Assembly: GCA_035277525.1 (NCBI GenBank)
Contig: DATEKH010000209.1
Span: forward strand, 1 to 16,423
Source of the DNA: CAIKMD01 sp035277525
GTDB taxonomy: Bacteria; Pseudomonadota; Alphaproteobacteria; ATCC43930; CGMCC-115725
DNA: 16,423 nucleotides
Reading direction: 5' to 3'
Shown: one piece after another, positions 6,241 through 13,807 of the stretch
Layout of the letters: each line of letters begins with the position of its first letter
How positions within the stretch are numbered: the stretch's first letter is position 1
Translations under genes and position numbers: made by a program
The notes under the pieces: generated by a model
What the model saw: only the letters and a program-made list of their open reading frames with translations
Told to the model about the DNA's origin: nothing
Databases searched by the model: none

Positions 6241-7518
6241 ATGTTCGACCTGAAAGCGATTCGCGACGACCCCCAGGCCTTCGACCGCGGCCTTGAGCGC
6301 CGCGGGCTGGCGCCGCGCACGCAAGAGATTTTGCCGCTCGACCGCCAATGGCGCGAGGCGCAAACCAAGGCGGAGCAGATGCAGGCCGAGCGCAACAGGC
6401 TCGCGCGCGAGATCGGTGCGGCGAAGTCGAAGGGCGGCGATGCCGGCGACCTGATGCGGCGCGTCGCCGAGAGCAAGGACGAGCAGGGCCGCCTCGAGGG
6501 CGAGGCGAGCCGCCTCAAGGCCGAGATCGACACGCTCCTCGCCGAGATTCCGAATCTCCCGGCCGATGACGTGCCCGCGGGCAAGGACGAGACCGCCAAT
6601 CGGGAAATCCGCAAGGTCGGCACGCCGCGGGCGATGAATTTCGCGGCGAAGGATCACGTCGCCCTGGGCGAGGCTTTGGGCGAGATGGACTTTGCCCGCG
6701 CCGGCAAGCTCTCGGGCGCGCGCTTCGTGGTCTTGAAAGGCGGGCTCGCGCGCTTGGAGCGCGCGCTCGGGCAATTCATGCTCGATCTGCACACGCGCGA
6801 ATTCGGCTATACCGAGGTGTCGCCGCCCTTGCTCGTGCGCGACGAGACCGCCTTCGGCACCGGGCAGCTGCCGAAATTCGCCGAGGACTTGTTCCGCACC
6901 ACGACCGGCCTGTGGCTCGTCCCGACCGCGGAGGTACCGCTGACCAATCTCGTCGCCGGCGAGATCCTCGACGAGGCGGCACTGCCGATGCGGCTCACCG
7001 CCTGGACGCCGTGCTTCCGTTCCGAGGCGGGCGCCGCCGGCAAGGACACGCGCGGCATGATCCGCCAGCACCAGTTCAACAAGGTCGAGCTGGTGTCGAT
7101 CGCGCATCCGGATCGCTCGAGCGAGGAGCATGAGCGCATGACCTCTTGCGCCGAGGAGGTGCTGAAGCGGCTCGATCTGCCCTATCGCGTCATGCTGCTC
7201 TCGACCGGCGATATGGGCTTCTCCGCGCGCAAGACTTACGACATCGAGGTCTGGCTGCCGGGCCAGAACGCCTATCGCGAGATCTCGAGCTGCTCCAATT
7301 GCGGCGAGTTCCAGGCGCGGCGCATGAATGCGCGCTTCCGGCCCAAGGAGGGCAAGGGCACGCGCTTCGTGCACACGCTCAACGGCTCGGGCCTCGCAGT
7401 CGGCCGCACGCTGATCGCGGTGCTCGAAAATCATCAGCAGGCCGACGGCTCGGTCGCGATCCCCGCGGCGCTCAAATCTTATCTCGGCGGTCTCGAGGTC
7501 TTGAAGCGCGATGGGTGA
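6241..7518 (+). CDS. serS: Seryl-tRNA synthetase
   Basis: This class II aminoacyl-tRNA synthetase has 425 residues, the standard bacterial length. The N-terminal long helical hairpin (about residues 28-105, rich in Glu/Lys/Arg) is the coiled-coil arm that binds the tRNA-Ser extra arm. Class II motif 2 is CFRSEAGAAGKDTRG (from C258), and motif 3 is NGSGLAVGRTLIAVLEN (381-397). It charges tRNA-Ser with serine in the cytoplasm. The ATG at 6241 gives the family start MFDLKAIRDDP; a TTG at 6229 would add four residues with no support. It overlaps surE by 8 nt and follows tatC after 54 bases. Confidence 0.97.
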   Translation: MFDLKAIRDDPQAFDRGLERRGLAPRTQEILPLDRQWREAQTKAEQMQAERNRLAREIGAAKSKGGDAGDLMRRVAESKDEQGRLEGEASRLKAEIDTLLAEIPNLPADDVPAGKDETANREIRKVGTPRAMNFAAKDHVALGEALGEMDFARAGKLSGARFVVLKGGLARLERALGQFMLDLHTREFGYTEVSPPLLVRDETAFGTGQLPKFAEDLFRTTTGLWLVPTAEVPLTNLVAGEILDEAALPMRLTAWTPCFRSEAGAAGKDTRGMIRQHQFNKVELVSIAHPDRSSEEHERMTSCAEEVLKRLDLPYRVMLLSTGDMGFSARKTYDIEVWLPGQNAYREISSCSNCGEFQARRMNARFRPKEGKGTRFVHTLNGSGLAVGRTLIAVLENHQQADGSVAIPAALKSYLGGLEVLKRDG

Positions 7519-8308
7519 GCCGGCCCGAAGGCGCGCGGGCATCGATCTCGCGCGCTCGCGCATTCTCATTTGCAACGATGACGGAGTCAACGCGCCCGGG
7601 ATCAAGCTGCTGGCGCGGGTCGCCAACCGGCTGAGCCGCGATGTCTGGGTGGTGGCGCCCGAGCAAGAGCAGAGCGGCGCCAGCCACTCGCTCACCTTGC
7701 AGCGTCCCTTGCGCGTGCGAAAGCTCGGCCCGCGGCGTTTCGCGGTGGACGGCACGCCGACCGATTGCGTGCTGCTGGCGCTCAACGCCGTGCTCGCGGA
7801 CAAGCGCCCCGATCTCCTGCTCTCGGGCATCAATGCCGGCGGCAATATGGGCGAGGACGTGACCTATTCCGGCACCATCGCCGCGGCGATGGAGGCGACC
7901 TTGCTCGGAGTCAAGGCCATCGCGCTGTCGCAGCACGTGGCCGATGACGGGCCGCCGCGCTGGGCCACGGCCGAGGCGTTGGCGCCCAAGGTGCTGCGCC
8001 GGCTGGCGCAACTCGCCTGGCCGCGCCACTCCTTCTTCAACGTTAATTTTCCCGATGTTCCGCCCGAGCAGGTCGTCGGCATCGCCGCGGCGGCGCAAGG
8101 CGGGCGCAAGATCGGCGATCATCTGTTGGAGCGGCTCGACCCGCGCGGCCGGCCCTATTACTGGATCGGGCCGCAGCGCGACGAGAAACGCACGCATGCG
8201 GGCAGCGACATTCGCGCGGTGGGCGAGGGCAAGATCGCGATCACGCCGATCTTTCTCAACCTCACCAACCGCAAGGCGCTGTCCGCCTTGAAGAAGGCGC
8301 TGGCGTGA
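7511..8308 (+). CDS. surE: 5'/3'-nucleotidase SurE
   Basis: This survival protein E family nucleotidase has 265 residues. The metal-binding acid pair is D23-D24 in ILICNDDGVNAPGI, followed by the family blocks VVAPEQEQSGASHSLTL and LSGINAGGNMGEDVTYSG, which carry the Ser and Asn metal ligands. SurE dephosphorylates nucleoside monophosphates and some short polyphosphates. About 15 residues precede the usual start of the fold; no in-frame alternative start lies within them. The gene overlaps serS by 8 nt and pcm by 4 nt, so the three are translationally coupled. The surE-pcm pair is a classic stationary-phase partnership. Confidence 0.96.
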   Translation: MGEPARRRAGIDLARSRILICNDDGVNAPGIKLLARVANRLSRDVWVVAPEQEQSGASHSLTLQRPLRVRKLGPRRFAVDGTPTDCVLLALNAVLADKRPDLLLSGINAGGNMGEDVTYSGTIAAAMEATLLGVKAIALSQHVADDGPPRWATAEALAPKVLRRLAQLAWPRHSFFNVNFPDVPPEQVVGIAAAAQGGRKIGDHLLERLDPRGRPYYWIGPQRDEKRTHAGSDIRAVGEGKIAITPIFLNLTNRKALSALKKALA

Positions 8309-8952
8309 CCCAAATCGAAGCGCGCGCGAAGCTCATTGTCGAATTGCGCGGCAGCGGCGTCTCCGATCCGCGCATCCTCGACGCGATCGAGCGCGTGCCC
8401 CGCGATCTCTTCGTGCCGCCGCTGTTCCGCGACCGCGCCTATGAGAACGTGGCCCTGCCGATCGGCCATGGCCAGACGATCAGCCAGCCGCTGGTGGTGG
8501 CGCGCATGACCGAAGCGCTCGAGGTGACCGAGCGCCATATCGTCTTGGAGATCGGCACCGGCTCGGGCTACCAGGCCGCGATCCTCGCACGGCTCGCGCG
8601 CCGCGTCTTCACCGTCGAGCGCCACCGCGCCATGCTGAAGACGGCCGAGGAGCGGTTCCGGCAATTGCGGCTGCACAATATCACCGCGCGCTTCGGCGAC
8701 GGCACCAAGGGCTGGCCCGAGCAGCCTTCCTTCGATCGCATCATGGTCACCGCCGCGGCAGCGGCGCTGCCCGACGCGCTGCTTCAAAGCCTCGCCGAGG
8801 ACGGCGTGCTGGTGGCACCGGTGGGCGAGAACAAGCGCGACCAGTCGCTGCTGCGCATCCGCCGGCGCAACGGCGACTTCACCGTCGAAGAGCTCGGCAT
8901 CGTGCGTTTCGTGCCGCTGGTGGCGGGCCTGCCGCGCGCCGCGCGGCATTGA
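8305..8952 (+). CDS. pcm: Protein-L-isoaspartate O-methyltransferase
   Basis: The protein has 215 residues, typical for PCMT. The SAM-binding motif I is VLEIGTGSGYQAA (from V80). The family block GHGQTISQPLVVARMTEAL precedes it, and the N-terminal IERVPRDLFVPP is also characteristic. It methylates isoaspartyl residues in damaged proteins so they can be repaired. It starts at a GTG that overlaps the surE stop. In many alphaproteobacteria an nlpD-type lipoprotein gene comes next; here pcm instead converges on a sigma factor gene after 24 bases. Confidence 0.95.
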   Translation: MTQIEARAKLIVELRGSGVSDPRILDAIERVPRDLFVPPLFRDRAYENVALPIGHGQTISQPLVVARMTEALEVTERHIVLEIGTGSGYQAAILARLARRVFTVERHRAMLKTAEERFRQLRLHNITARFGDGTKGWPEQPSFDRIMVTAAAAALPDALLQSLAEDGVLVAPVGENKRDQSLLRIRRRNGDFTVEELGIVRFVPLVAGLPRAARH

Positions 8953-8968
8953 CCGCGACTTGACGCGG
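8953..8968. terminator. Short hairpin between convergent pcm and sigma genes
   Basis: CCGCG and CGCGG form a 5-bp stem around a 6-base loop, starting directly after the pcm stop in a 24-base convergent gap. It could act on both transcripts, but there is no T run and the stem is short. Confidence 0.25.
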
Positions 8969-8976
8969 CAGCGAAC

Positions 8977-9504
8977 TTACGCCGCTTCGTCCCGCAGCCA
9001 TTCCTCCGTCTCGGACGGCGCCTCGGTGCCCTCGATCAGCGCCTGCAATTGTTGACGCGCGCGGGAGACGCGGCTCTTCATCGTGCCGACCGCGCAGCCC
9101 GCGATCGCCGCGGCGCGCTGATAGGAGATGCCGTGCAAGCCGACCAGCAGCAAGGCCTGGCGCTGCACCGCGGGCAAACTTTCGAGGCGTTGCGCGACCT
9201 CGCGCATCTGCTCGGACCATTCCTGCTGGCCCTCGGGCGCGGGGAGCGCGGCCGCGGCCTCGGGCTCGAAATGGGTGAGGCGGCGCTCGCGCCGCTTCTC
9301 CGAGAAATAGGCGTTGCGCAGGATCGTCATCAGCCAGGCTTGCAGATTGGTGCCGGGCGTGAATTGATCGGAATGGACGAGCGCGCGCAGAACCGTCTCC
9401 TGCACCAGGTCGTCGGCGGCGCTGCGGTTGCCGGCCAAGCGCCGCGCAAAGCTCTGCAGGCGACACATGTGTTGAACGACATCATTATGAAAGCGAACGG
9501 TCAT
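8977..9504 (-). CDS. ECF sigma factor, EcfG-like
   Basis: This is a sigma-70 family ECF protein of 175 residues with only regions 2 and 4. Region 2 (about 10-75) contains AADDLVQETVLRAL and FTPGTNLQAWLMTILRN; region 4 (about 115-165) contains LPAVQRQALLLVG and GCAVGTMKSRVSRARQQL. These phrases closely resemble EcfG (ECF15) general-stress sigma factors of alphaproteobacteria, so I call it EcfG-like; it could also be a related ECF group. AAGGAGA (9511-9517) sits 6 bases before the ATG. Typical EcfG loci carry nepR (anti-sigma) and phyR next door, and neither is here, so this may be a secondary paralog or be controlled from elsewhere. Promoter-like sites matching the EcfG consensus occur before the neighbouring operons. 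Confidence 0.85.
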   Translation of the reverse strand: MTVRFHNDVVQHMCRLQSFARRLAGNRSAADDLVQETVLRALVHSDQFTPGTNLQAWLMTILRNAYFSEKRRERRLTHFEPEAAAALPAPEGQQEWSEQMREVAQRLESLPAVQRQALLLVGLHGISYQRAAAIAGCAVGTMKSRVSRARQQLQALIEGTEAPSETEEWLRDEAA

Positions 9505-9779
9505 CGCTCGTCTCCTTCAATGAACGGCGGGTTCGCAGCTCCGGCTGTGGCGCCGGCTGCCGATGTCACGCGCGAGAGCGCGATCGTCTCTCGCCCGGGT
9601 CCGGGCGGTCGATCCCGAAGGATCGCGAAGCGATTAAGCTAAAGCCTCATCGCAGCGGATTGAATAGAAAATCGCGCGCGCCAAAGAATGACCTTGTTTG
9701 AGGCCGCGCACCGCCGCTTCTTCCACAATTCCGACACATTCGTCACGTCCCCTGTGACATGATCGTGTCGTCATTCGCC

Positions 9780-9804
9780 GGAACGATACCAAAGTATACG
9801 TATT
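9780..9804 (+). promoter_or_regulatory. Partial EcfG-type promoter ahead of gnd-zwf-glucokinase
   Basis: A perfect -35-like GGAAC (9780-9784) is followed 16 bases later by TATT (9801-9804), where the EcfG consensus has CGTT. The -35 is exact and half of the -10 matches, in an AT-rich stretch about 110 bases before the gnd start. Confidence 0.4.
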
Positions 9805-9807
9805 GAA

Positions 9808-9829
9808 CGAGGCCGCACGGGCGGCCTCG
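9808..9829 (+). other. Stable hairpin in the leader of the gnd operon
   Basis: CGAGGCCGC pairs with GCGGCCTCG: a 9-bp perfect stem with an ACGG loop. If the candidate promoter at 9780-9804 is real, transcription would begin at or just beside this hairpin, putting it at the very 5' end of the mRNA. No T run follows, so it does not look like a terminator. Confidence 0.5.
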
Positions 9830-9916
9830 CCCGATTGCGGGTCGCGGCGCGGCGAATCGCTCGGCCGCGAGCGCCGGTCGCGCGGCGCGGCGAGAGCGCA
9901 AGGTGAGGAGAGCAGC

Positions 9917-10900
9917 ATGCAGATCGGCGTCGTGGGCTTGGGTCGGATGGGCGGCAACATCGTGCGCCGCCTGGTCGCGCACGGCCATGACTGCGTGGTC
10001 TTCGACCGCGACGCGAGTGCGACGCGCTCGCTCGCTCGGGACGCGAAGGCGACGGAAGCGAGCGGGCTTGCGGACCTGGTCGCGCGGCTCAAGCCGCCGC
10101 GGGCGATCTGGCTGATGCTGCCGGCGGGCGAGGCGACCGACGGCGCGGTGAGCGCGCTGTCCGAGGCGCTCGCGCGCGGCGACGTCGTGATCGACGGCGG
10201 CAATTCCTTCTGGCACGACGACATCAGACGCGCGAAAGCCTTGATGGCCAGGGGCCAGCACTATGTTGATGTCGGCACCAGCGGCGGCATCTGGGGCCTG
10301 GAGCGCGGCTTCTGCCTGATGATCGGAGGCGAGAAGCCGGTGATCGACCGGCTCGAGCCGATCTTCGCCGCGCTCGCGCCCGGACGCGGCGAAATTCAGC
10401 GCACGCCGCATCGCGAAGGCGATGACGCGCGCGCCGAGCGCGGCTTCATTCATGCCGGCGCGAATGGCGCCGGTCATTTCGTCAAGATGATCCATAACGG
10501 TATCGAATACGGCTTGATGCAAGCCTATGCCGAAGGCTTCGACATCTTGAAGCACGCGGGCGACGCATCGCTCCCGCCCGAGCGGCGCCTCGAGCTCAAT
10601 CTTGCCGACATCGCCGAGGTTTGGCGGCGCGGCAGCGTGATTTCGTCCTGGCTGCTCGATCTGATCGCGGCAGCCCTGGCCGAGAATCCCGCGCTCGCCG
10701 ATTACTCGGGCGTGGTCGCCGATTCGGGCGAGGGACGCTGGACGCTCGCCGCCGCGATCGAGGAAGCGGTGCCCGTCACCGTGCTCTCGGCGGCGCTCTA
10801 TGCCCGCTTCCGCTCGCGCGACCGCGAGAATTTCGCGGACAAGCTGTTGTCGGCGATGCGCAAGGGCTTCGGCGGCCATGTCGAATCCAAGGCGGGCTGA
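9917..10900 (+). CDS. gnd: 6-phosphogluconate dehydrogenase (decarboxylating), short type
   Basis: The protein has 327 residues, the short (about 300-330) form of the family rather than the 470-residue enzyme. The Rossmann motif is VVGLGRMGGN (G7, G9, G12). Substrate and catalytic blocks are DGGNSFWHDDIRRA, VDVGTSGGIWGLERGF and GAGHFVKMIHNGIEYG, which contains the catalytic Lys. It converts 6-phosphogluconate to ribulose 5-phosphate and CO2. The residues after the second strand are D30-R-D32 where NADP enzymes usually have Asn-Arg-Ser/Thr, suggesting NAD preference (inference). GAGGAG (9905-9910) lies 6 bases before the ATG. zwf follows 5 bases after the stop. Confidence 0.93.
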   Translation: MQIGVVGLGRMGGNIVRRLVAHGHDCVVFDRDASATRSLARDAKATEASGLADLVARLKPPRAIWLMLPAGEATDGAVSALSEALARGDVVIDGGNSFWHDDIRRAKALMARGQHYVDVGTSGGIWGLERGFCLMIGGEKPVIDRLEPIFAALAPGRGEIQRTPHREGDDARAERGFIHAGANGAGHFVKMIHNGIEYGLMQAYAEGFDILKHAGDASLPPERRLELNLADIAEVWRRGSVISSWLLDLIAAALAENPALADYSGVVADSGEGRWTLAAAIEEAVPVTVLSAALYARFRSRDRENFADKLLSAMRKGFGGHVESKAG

Positions 10901-10905
10901 CGGCG

Positions 10906-12429
10906 ATGGCGGCGCCAAAGAACACCGTGCGGCACGCCGATCCGTGCAGCCTCGTCATCTTCGGCGCGTCGGGCGATCTCACCCGGCGCCTGCTGATGCC
11001 GACGCTCTATCATCTTGCCGCGAACGGGATGCTCCATGATGGGCTCGCCGTCATCGGCGTCGCGCGCTCGGAGCTCGGCGATGACGGCTTCCGGCGCCGC
11101 GCGCGGGAGGGCATCGATGCTTTCGCCGGCGTCGAGCCCAAAGCGGAGATCGGCCAATGGCTGCGCGAGCGGCTTCACTATCTCGCGGGCGATTTCGACG
11201 ATCCCGCGATCTATCGCAAGCTCGAGGCGATGATCGCCGAGCGCGGCGCGGCGAAAGGCGGCAGCGGCAATGCGGTTTTCTATCTCGCAACGCCCCCCGC
11301 GGCGTTTGTGCCGATCATCCGCCATCTTGGCGAGGCCGGACTCGCGAAGGAGGAGGCCGGCTGGCGGCGCCTCATCGTCGAGAAGCCGTTCGGCGTCGAT
11401 CTCGCTTCGGCCAAAGAGCTCAACGCCGCGATCCTCGCGGTCTTCGCCGAACCGCAGATCTATCGCATCGATCACTATCTCGGCAAAGAGACCGTGCAGA
11501 ACATCTTGGCGTTTCGCTTCGCCAATGGCCTGATCGAATCGCTGTGGAATCGCGACCGCATCGATCATGTGCAGATCACCGTGGCCGAGACCGTGACGGT
11601 CGGCAGCCGCGGCAAATTCTATGACCGCGTCGGTGCGTTGCGCGACATGGTGCCCAATCACTTGTTCCAGTTGCTCTCGCTGATCGGGATGGAGCCGCCG
11701 GTGCGCCTCGATGCCGACGCCGTTCGGGCCGAGAAGGCGAAGCTCTTGCAGGCGGTGCAGCTGTTCTCGCCCGAGGCGGCGATGCGCGATGCGGTGCGCG
11801 GGCAATATGCCGCGGGCGTGATCGAGGGAAAGCAGGTTCCCGCCTATCGCCGCGAAGAAGACATCGCGCCGGGCAGCGCGACCGAAACCTATGTCGCGCT
11901 TCGCCTTGTCATTGACAATTGGCGCTGGGCCGGGGTTCCGTTCTATCTGCGCACCGGCAAGGCGCTCGGCGCGCGGCGGACCGAGGTCGCGGTCAAGTTC
12001 AAGGAGGCGCCGTTCACGCTGTTTCGCGATACGCCGGTCGAGCAATTGGCGGAGAATTTCATCGTGCTGCGGATCCAGCCGGAGGAGGGCATCGCCTTGC
12101 TATTCAACGCCAAGATGCCCGGGCCGCGCCTGCTGCTCGACGGCGTGCGCATGGATTTCAACTACCGCGACTATTTCGACGCGACGCCGACGACCGGCTA
12201 CGAGACGCTGATCTATGACTGCATGATCGGCGACAACACGCTGTTCCAGCAGGCCGAGGAAGTCGAGACGGCATGGCGCATCGTCCAGCCGGTGCTCGAC
12301 GATTGGTGCGCCGCGCCGGTGCGCGATCTTGCGACCTATGCCGCCGGCGGCGAAGGTCCGGCCGAGGCCGAGGACATGCTGGCGCAAGACGGACGGCGTT
12401 GGCGGCCGATCTTGCGGCGGCCGCGATGA
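10906..12429 (+). CDS. zwf: Glucose-6-phosphate dehydrogenase
   Basis: The protein has 507 residues, normal for the family. The dinucleotide-binding block VIFGASGDLTRRLLMPTLY begins near residue 17; EKPFGVDLASAKELN follows, and the active-site signature YRIDHYLGKE lies at 186-195, with H190 in the substrate-binding motif and K194 conserved. It oxidises glucose 6-phosphate to 6-phosphogluconolactone, the entry to the pentose phosphate and Entner-Doudoroff pathways. It lies 5 bases after gnd and 31 bases before the glucokinase gene, so the three are co-transcribed. No 6-phosphogluconolactonase gene (pgl) is between them, although zwf-pgl pairs are common. Confidence 0.96.
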   Translation: MAAPKNTVRHADPCSLVIFGASGDLTRRLLMPTLYHLAANGMLHDGLAVIGVARSELGDDGFRRRAREGIDAFAGVEPKAEIGQWLRERLHYLAGDFDDPAIYRKLEAMIAERGAAKGGSGNAVFYLATPPAAFVPIIRHLGEAGLAKEEAGWRRLIVEKPFGVDLASAKELNAAILAVFAEPQIYRIDHYLGKETVQNILAFRFANGLIESLWNRDRIDHVQITVAETVTVGSRGKFYDRVGALRDMVPNHLFQLLSLIGMEPPVRLDADAVRAEKAKLLQAVQLFSPEAAMRDAVRGQYAAGVIEGKQVPAYRREEDIAPGSATETYVALRLVIDNWRWAGVPFYLRTGKALGARRTEVAVKFKEAPFTLFRDTPVEQLAENFIVLRIQPEEGIALLFNAKMPGPRLLLDGVRMDFNYRDYFDATPTTGYETLIYDCMIGDNTLFQQAEEVETAWRIVQPVLDDWCAAPVRDLATYAAGGEGPAEAEDMLAQDGRRWRPILRRPR

Positions 12430-12460
12430 GCGGGCGCGTTGCCGCGCGCGGGACCCCGTG

Positions 12461-13210
12461 ATGGCCGCGACGAAGCCGCTCACCCTCGCCATCGATATCG
12501 GCGGCAGCCACGTCAAGGCGTCGGTGCTCGATGCCGCCGGCCGGATGGTCGCTCCCGAGCAGCATCTGCCGACGCCGTCGGACTCGACGCCCAAGGCGGT
12601 GCTCGGCGTGATCGCGGCGCTGGCCGAGAGGCTGCCCGCCTTCGATCGCGTCTCGGCCGGATTTCCGGGCTATGTCATCGTCGACAAAGGCGTGATCAAG
12701 ACCGCGCCCAATCTCGGAACTCCGGCCTGGCACGGCTGCGCGCTCGCGGCGGCCTTGAGCGAGCAGCTGAAGAAGCCGGCGCGCGTGCTGAACGACGCCG
12801 ATGTCCAGGGGCTCGGCGTCATCGCCGGCAAGGGGCTCGAGCTCGTCCTCACGCTCGGCACCGGCATCGGCTCTTCTCTGTTCAAGGACGGCCGCCTGCT
12901 ACCGCATCTCGAGCTCGGTCAGCATCCGATCCGCAAGCGCAAGACCTATGACGCCTATATCGGCGACGCCGCGCTGAAGCGCAAAGGCCCGGTGCGATGG
13001 AACCAGCGCCTGCGCCGGGTGATCGCCATCGTCGAGGTGCTTGTCAATTATGACCTGCTCCATCTCGGCGGCGGCAATGCGCGCCTGATCGACTTCCCCC
13101 TGCCGGAGAATGTGAAGCGCGCCGACAATGTCGGCGGCATCACCGGCGGGGTAAAGCTCTGGGATCCCGCGCTCGACGATCTTTTTCCGCCGACGACACG
13201 CAAGACATAA
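12461..13210 (+). CDS. ROK-family glucokinase, polyphosphate-glucokinase-like
   Basis: This is a sugar kinase of the ASKHA/ROK fold, 249 residues. The phosphate-1 motif is AIDIGGSHVKASVLD (D12), the catalytic-Asp block is LNDADVQGLG (D112 or D114) and the phosphate-2 motif is LTLGTGIGSSLF (131-142), followed by HLELGQHP. The length, the LVLTLGTGIGSSLFKDGRL segment and the lack of the ROK zinc motif (CxCGxxGCxE) match polyphosphate glucokinases (PPGK), which use polyphosphate and/or ATP to make glucose 6-phosphate. The phosphoryl donor cannot be decided from sequence. The ATG at 12461 is used; a GTG directly before it is in frame. Its product would feed zwf upstream. Confidence 0.82.
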   Translation: MAATKPLTLAIDIGGSHVKASVLDAAGRMVAPEQHLPTPSDSTPKAVLGVIAALAERLPAFDRVSAGFPGYVIVDKGVIKTAPNLGTPAWHGCALAAALSEQLKKPARVLNDADVQGLGVIAGKGLELVLTLGTGIGSSLFKDGRLLPHLELGQHPIRKRKTYDAYIGDAALKRKGPVRWNQRLRRVIAIVEVLVNYDLLHLGGGNARLIDFPLPENVKRADNVGGITGGVKLWDPALDDLFPPTTRKT

Positions 13211-13223
13211 TCGCGCAGGCGCC

Positions 13224-13249
13224 GCAACCATTTGCGCGGCTGCGCCGTT
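13224..13249 (+). promoter_or_regulatory. EcfG-type promoter ahead of the DUF1328 gene
   Basis: GCAAC (13224-13228), 17 bases, then CGTT (13246-13249). This matches the EcfG consensus GGAAC-N16/17-CGTT with one -35 mismatch. It lies just after the glucokinase stop and 47 bases before the DUF1328 start, so it could give the membrane-protein genes their own stress promoter inside the operon. Confidence 0.5.
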
Positions 13250-13296
13250 TGATCGTCAGCGGATATTTCTGCAGTCACCGAACGCGGAGCTACGCG

Positions 13297-13522
13297 ATGC
13301 TTTACTGGGCAGCGGTGTTTTTTCGTCATCGCCGTCATCGCGGGACTGTTCGGCTTCACCGGCATCGCCGCGGCCTGGGCCGGAATCGCCAAGATCCTGT
13401 TCGTGATCTTCCTCGTGCTGTTCCCGATCGCGGCGATCACCTCGATGGGCCGGCGGCGCCGCGGGCCGCCGCTTCAGCCTGCATCCGACGCCAGGATTGA
13501 GAGAGGGAAGGAGCAATCATGA
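13297..13522 (+). pseudogene. DUF1328 (YtjA-like) small membrane protein, frameshifted at a T6 run
   Basis: The start is clear: GGAG (13286-13289) lies 7 bases before an ATG encoding MLYWAAVFF, the family N-terminus. After six T (13318-13323) the frame is lost. Skipping one T restores a textbook DUF1328 protein in the next frame: VIAVIAGLFGFTGIAAA, then AKILFVIFLVLFPI, with two hydrophobic segments, stopping at 13520-13522. The restored product has about 74 residues and its stop overlaps the next gene by 4 nt (ATGA), as expected for an intact ancestral operon. Either the gene carries a one-base insertion, the read has a homopolymer error, or slippage at the T run makes some full protein. DUF1328 proteins are small inner-membrane proteins of unknown function, often stress-induced. 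Confidence 0.82.
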
Positions 13523-13797
13523 GCAATGGCAGCCGGAGTGCCGAGAGTCACGACCTCGACGCCATCGTCAAGGACATCGCCGCCTTGAAGAAGGATATCG
13601 GTCTGTTGATGGAGCATGTGAAGGACAGCGCGACCAAGACCGTCGGCGGCGAGACGCGGCGCATTTACAGCGCGCTCTCCGCCGAGGGCGAGAAATCGGT
13701 GGCGGCGCTGTCGCGTCAGGTCGAGGACCGGCCGCTGTCGAGCCTGCTCATCGCGTTTGGTATCGGTTTCATCGGCGCTCAGCTGCTGAAGCGCTGA
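13519..13797 (+). CDS. DUF883/ElaB-YqjD-like membrane-anchored protein
   Basis: The protein has 92 residues. A charged helical N-terminal part (about 10-65, with DLDAIVKDIAALKKDIGLL and heptad-like spacing) is followed by RPLSSLL and a single C-terminal hydrophobic helix (about 73-89) ending in LLKR. This is the layout of the YqjD/ElaB (DUF883) family, tail-anchored inner-membrane proteins that in E. coli bind ribosomes in stationary phase. AAGGAG (13508-13513) lies 5 bases before the ATG, and the start overlaps the DUF1328 stop. The neighbour downstream is YqjE-like, matching the yqjD-yqjE pairing. Similarity is in pattern more than in exact residues. Confidence 0.75.
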   Translation: MSNGSRSAESHDLDAIVKDIAALKKDIGLLMEHVKDSATKTVGGETRRIYSALSAEGEKSVAALSRQVEDRPLSSLLIAFGIGFIGAQLLKR

Positions 13798-13807
13798 GCG
13801 CGGCGCG

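Larger units (their letters stand above)
9505..9916. other. Divergent intergenic region between the sigma gene and gnd
   Basis: These 412 bases have no convincing gene. On the - strand the last part reads a short frame ending in ATGA at the sigma start, but it has no good start codon and does not resemble NepR. A small hairpin GATCC-CGAA-GGATC occurs at 9611-9624. The middle (about 9640-9810) is noticeably richer in A and T than the surroundings, as expected for promoters. A candidate + strand promoter and a strong hairpin are listed separately. I found no clear promoter for the sigma gene itself. Confidence 0.6.

Noticed and set aside
6202..7845. A 547-codon ORF on the - strand
   Set aside because: It is antisense to serS and surE, whose motifs are intact; long antisense frames are expected at this GC content.
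9533..9640. A possible nepR gene just upstream of the sigma gene (- strand)
   Set aside because: The frame ending in ATGA at the sigma start lacks a usable start codon and shows no NepR-like helices; its Pro/Gly/Ala content looks non-coding.
10798..12045. A 415-codon ORF on the - strand
   Set aside because: It is antisense to zwf, which has all family motifs, and shows no domain of its own.
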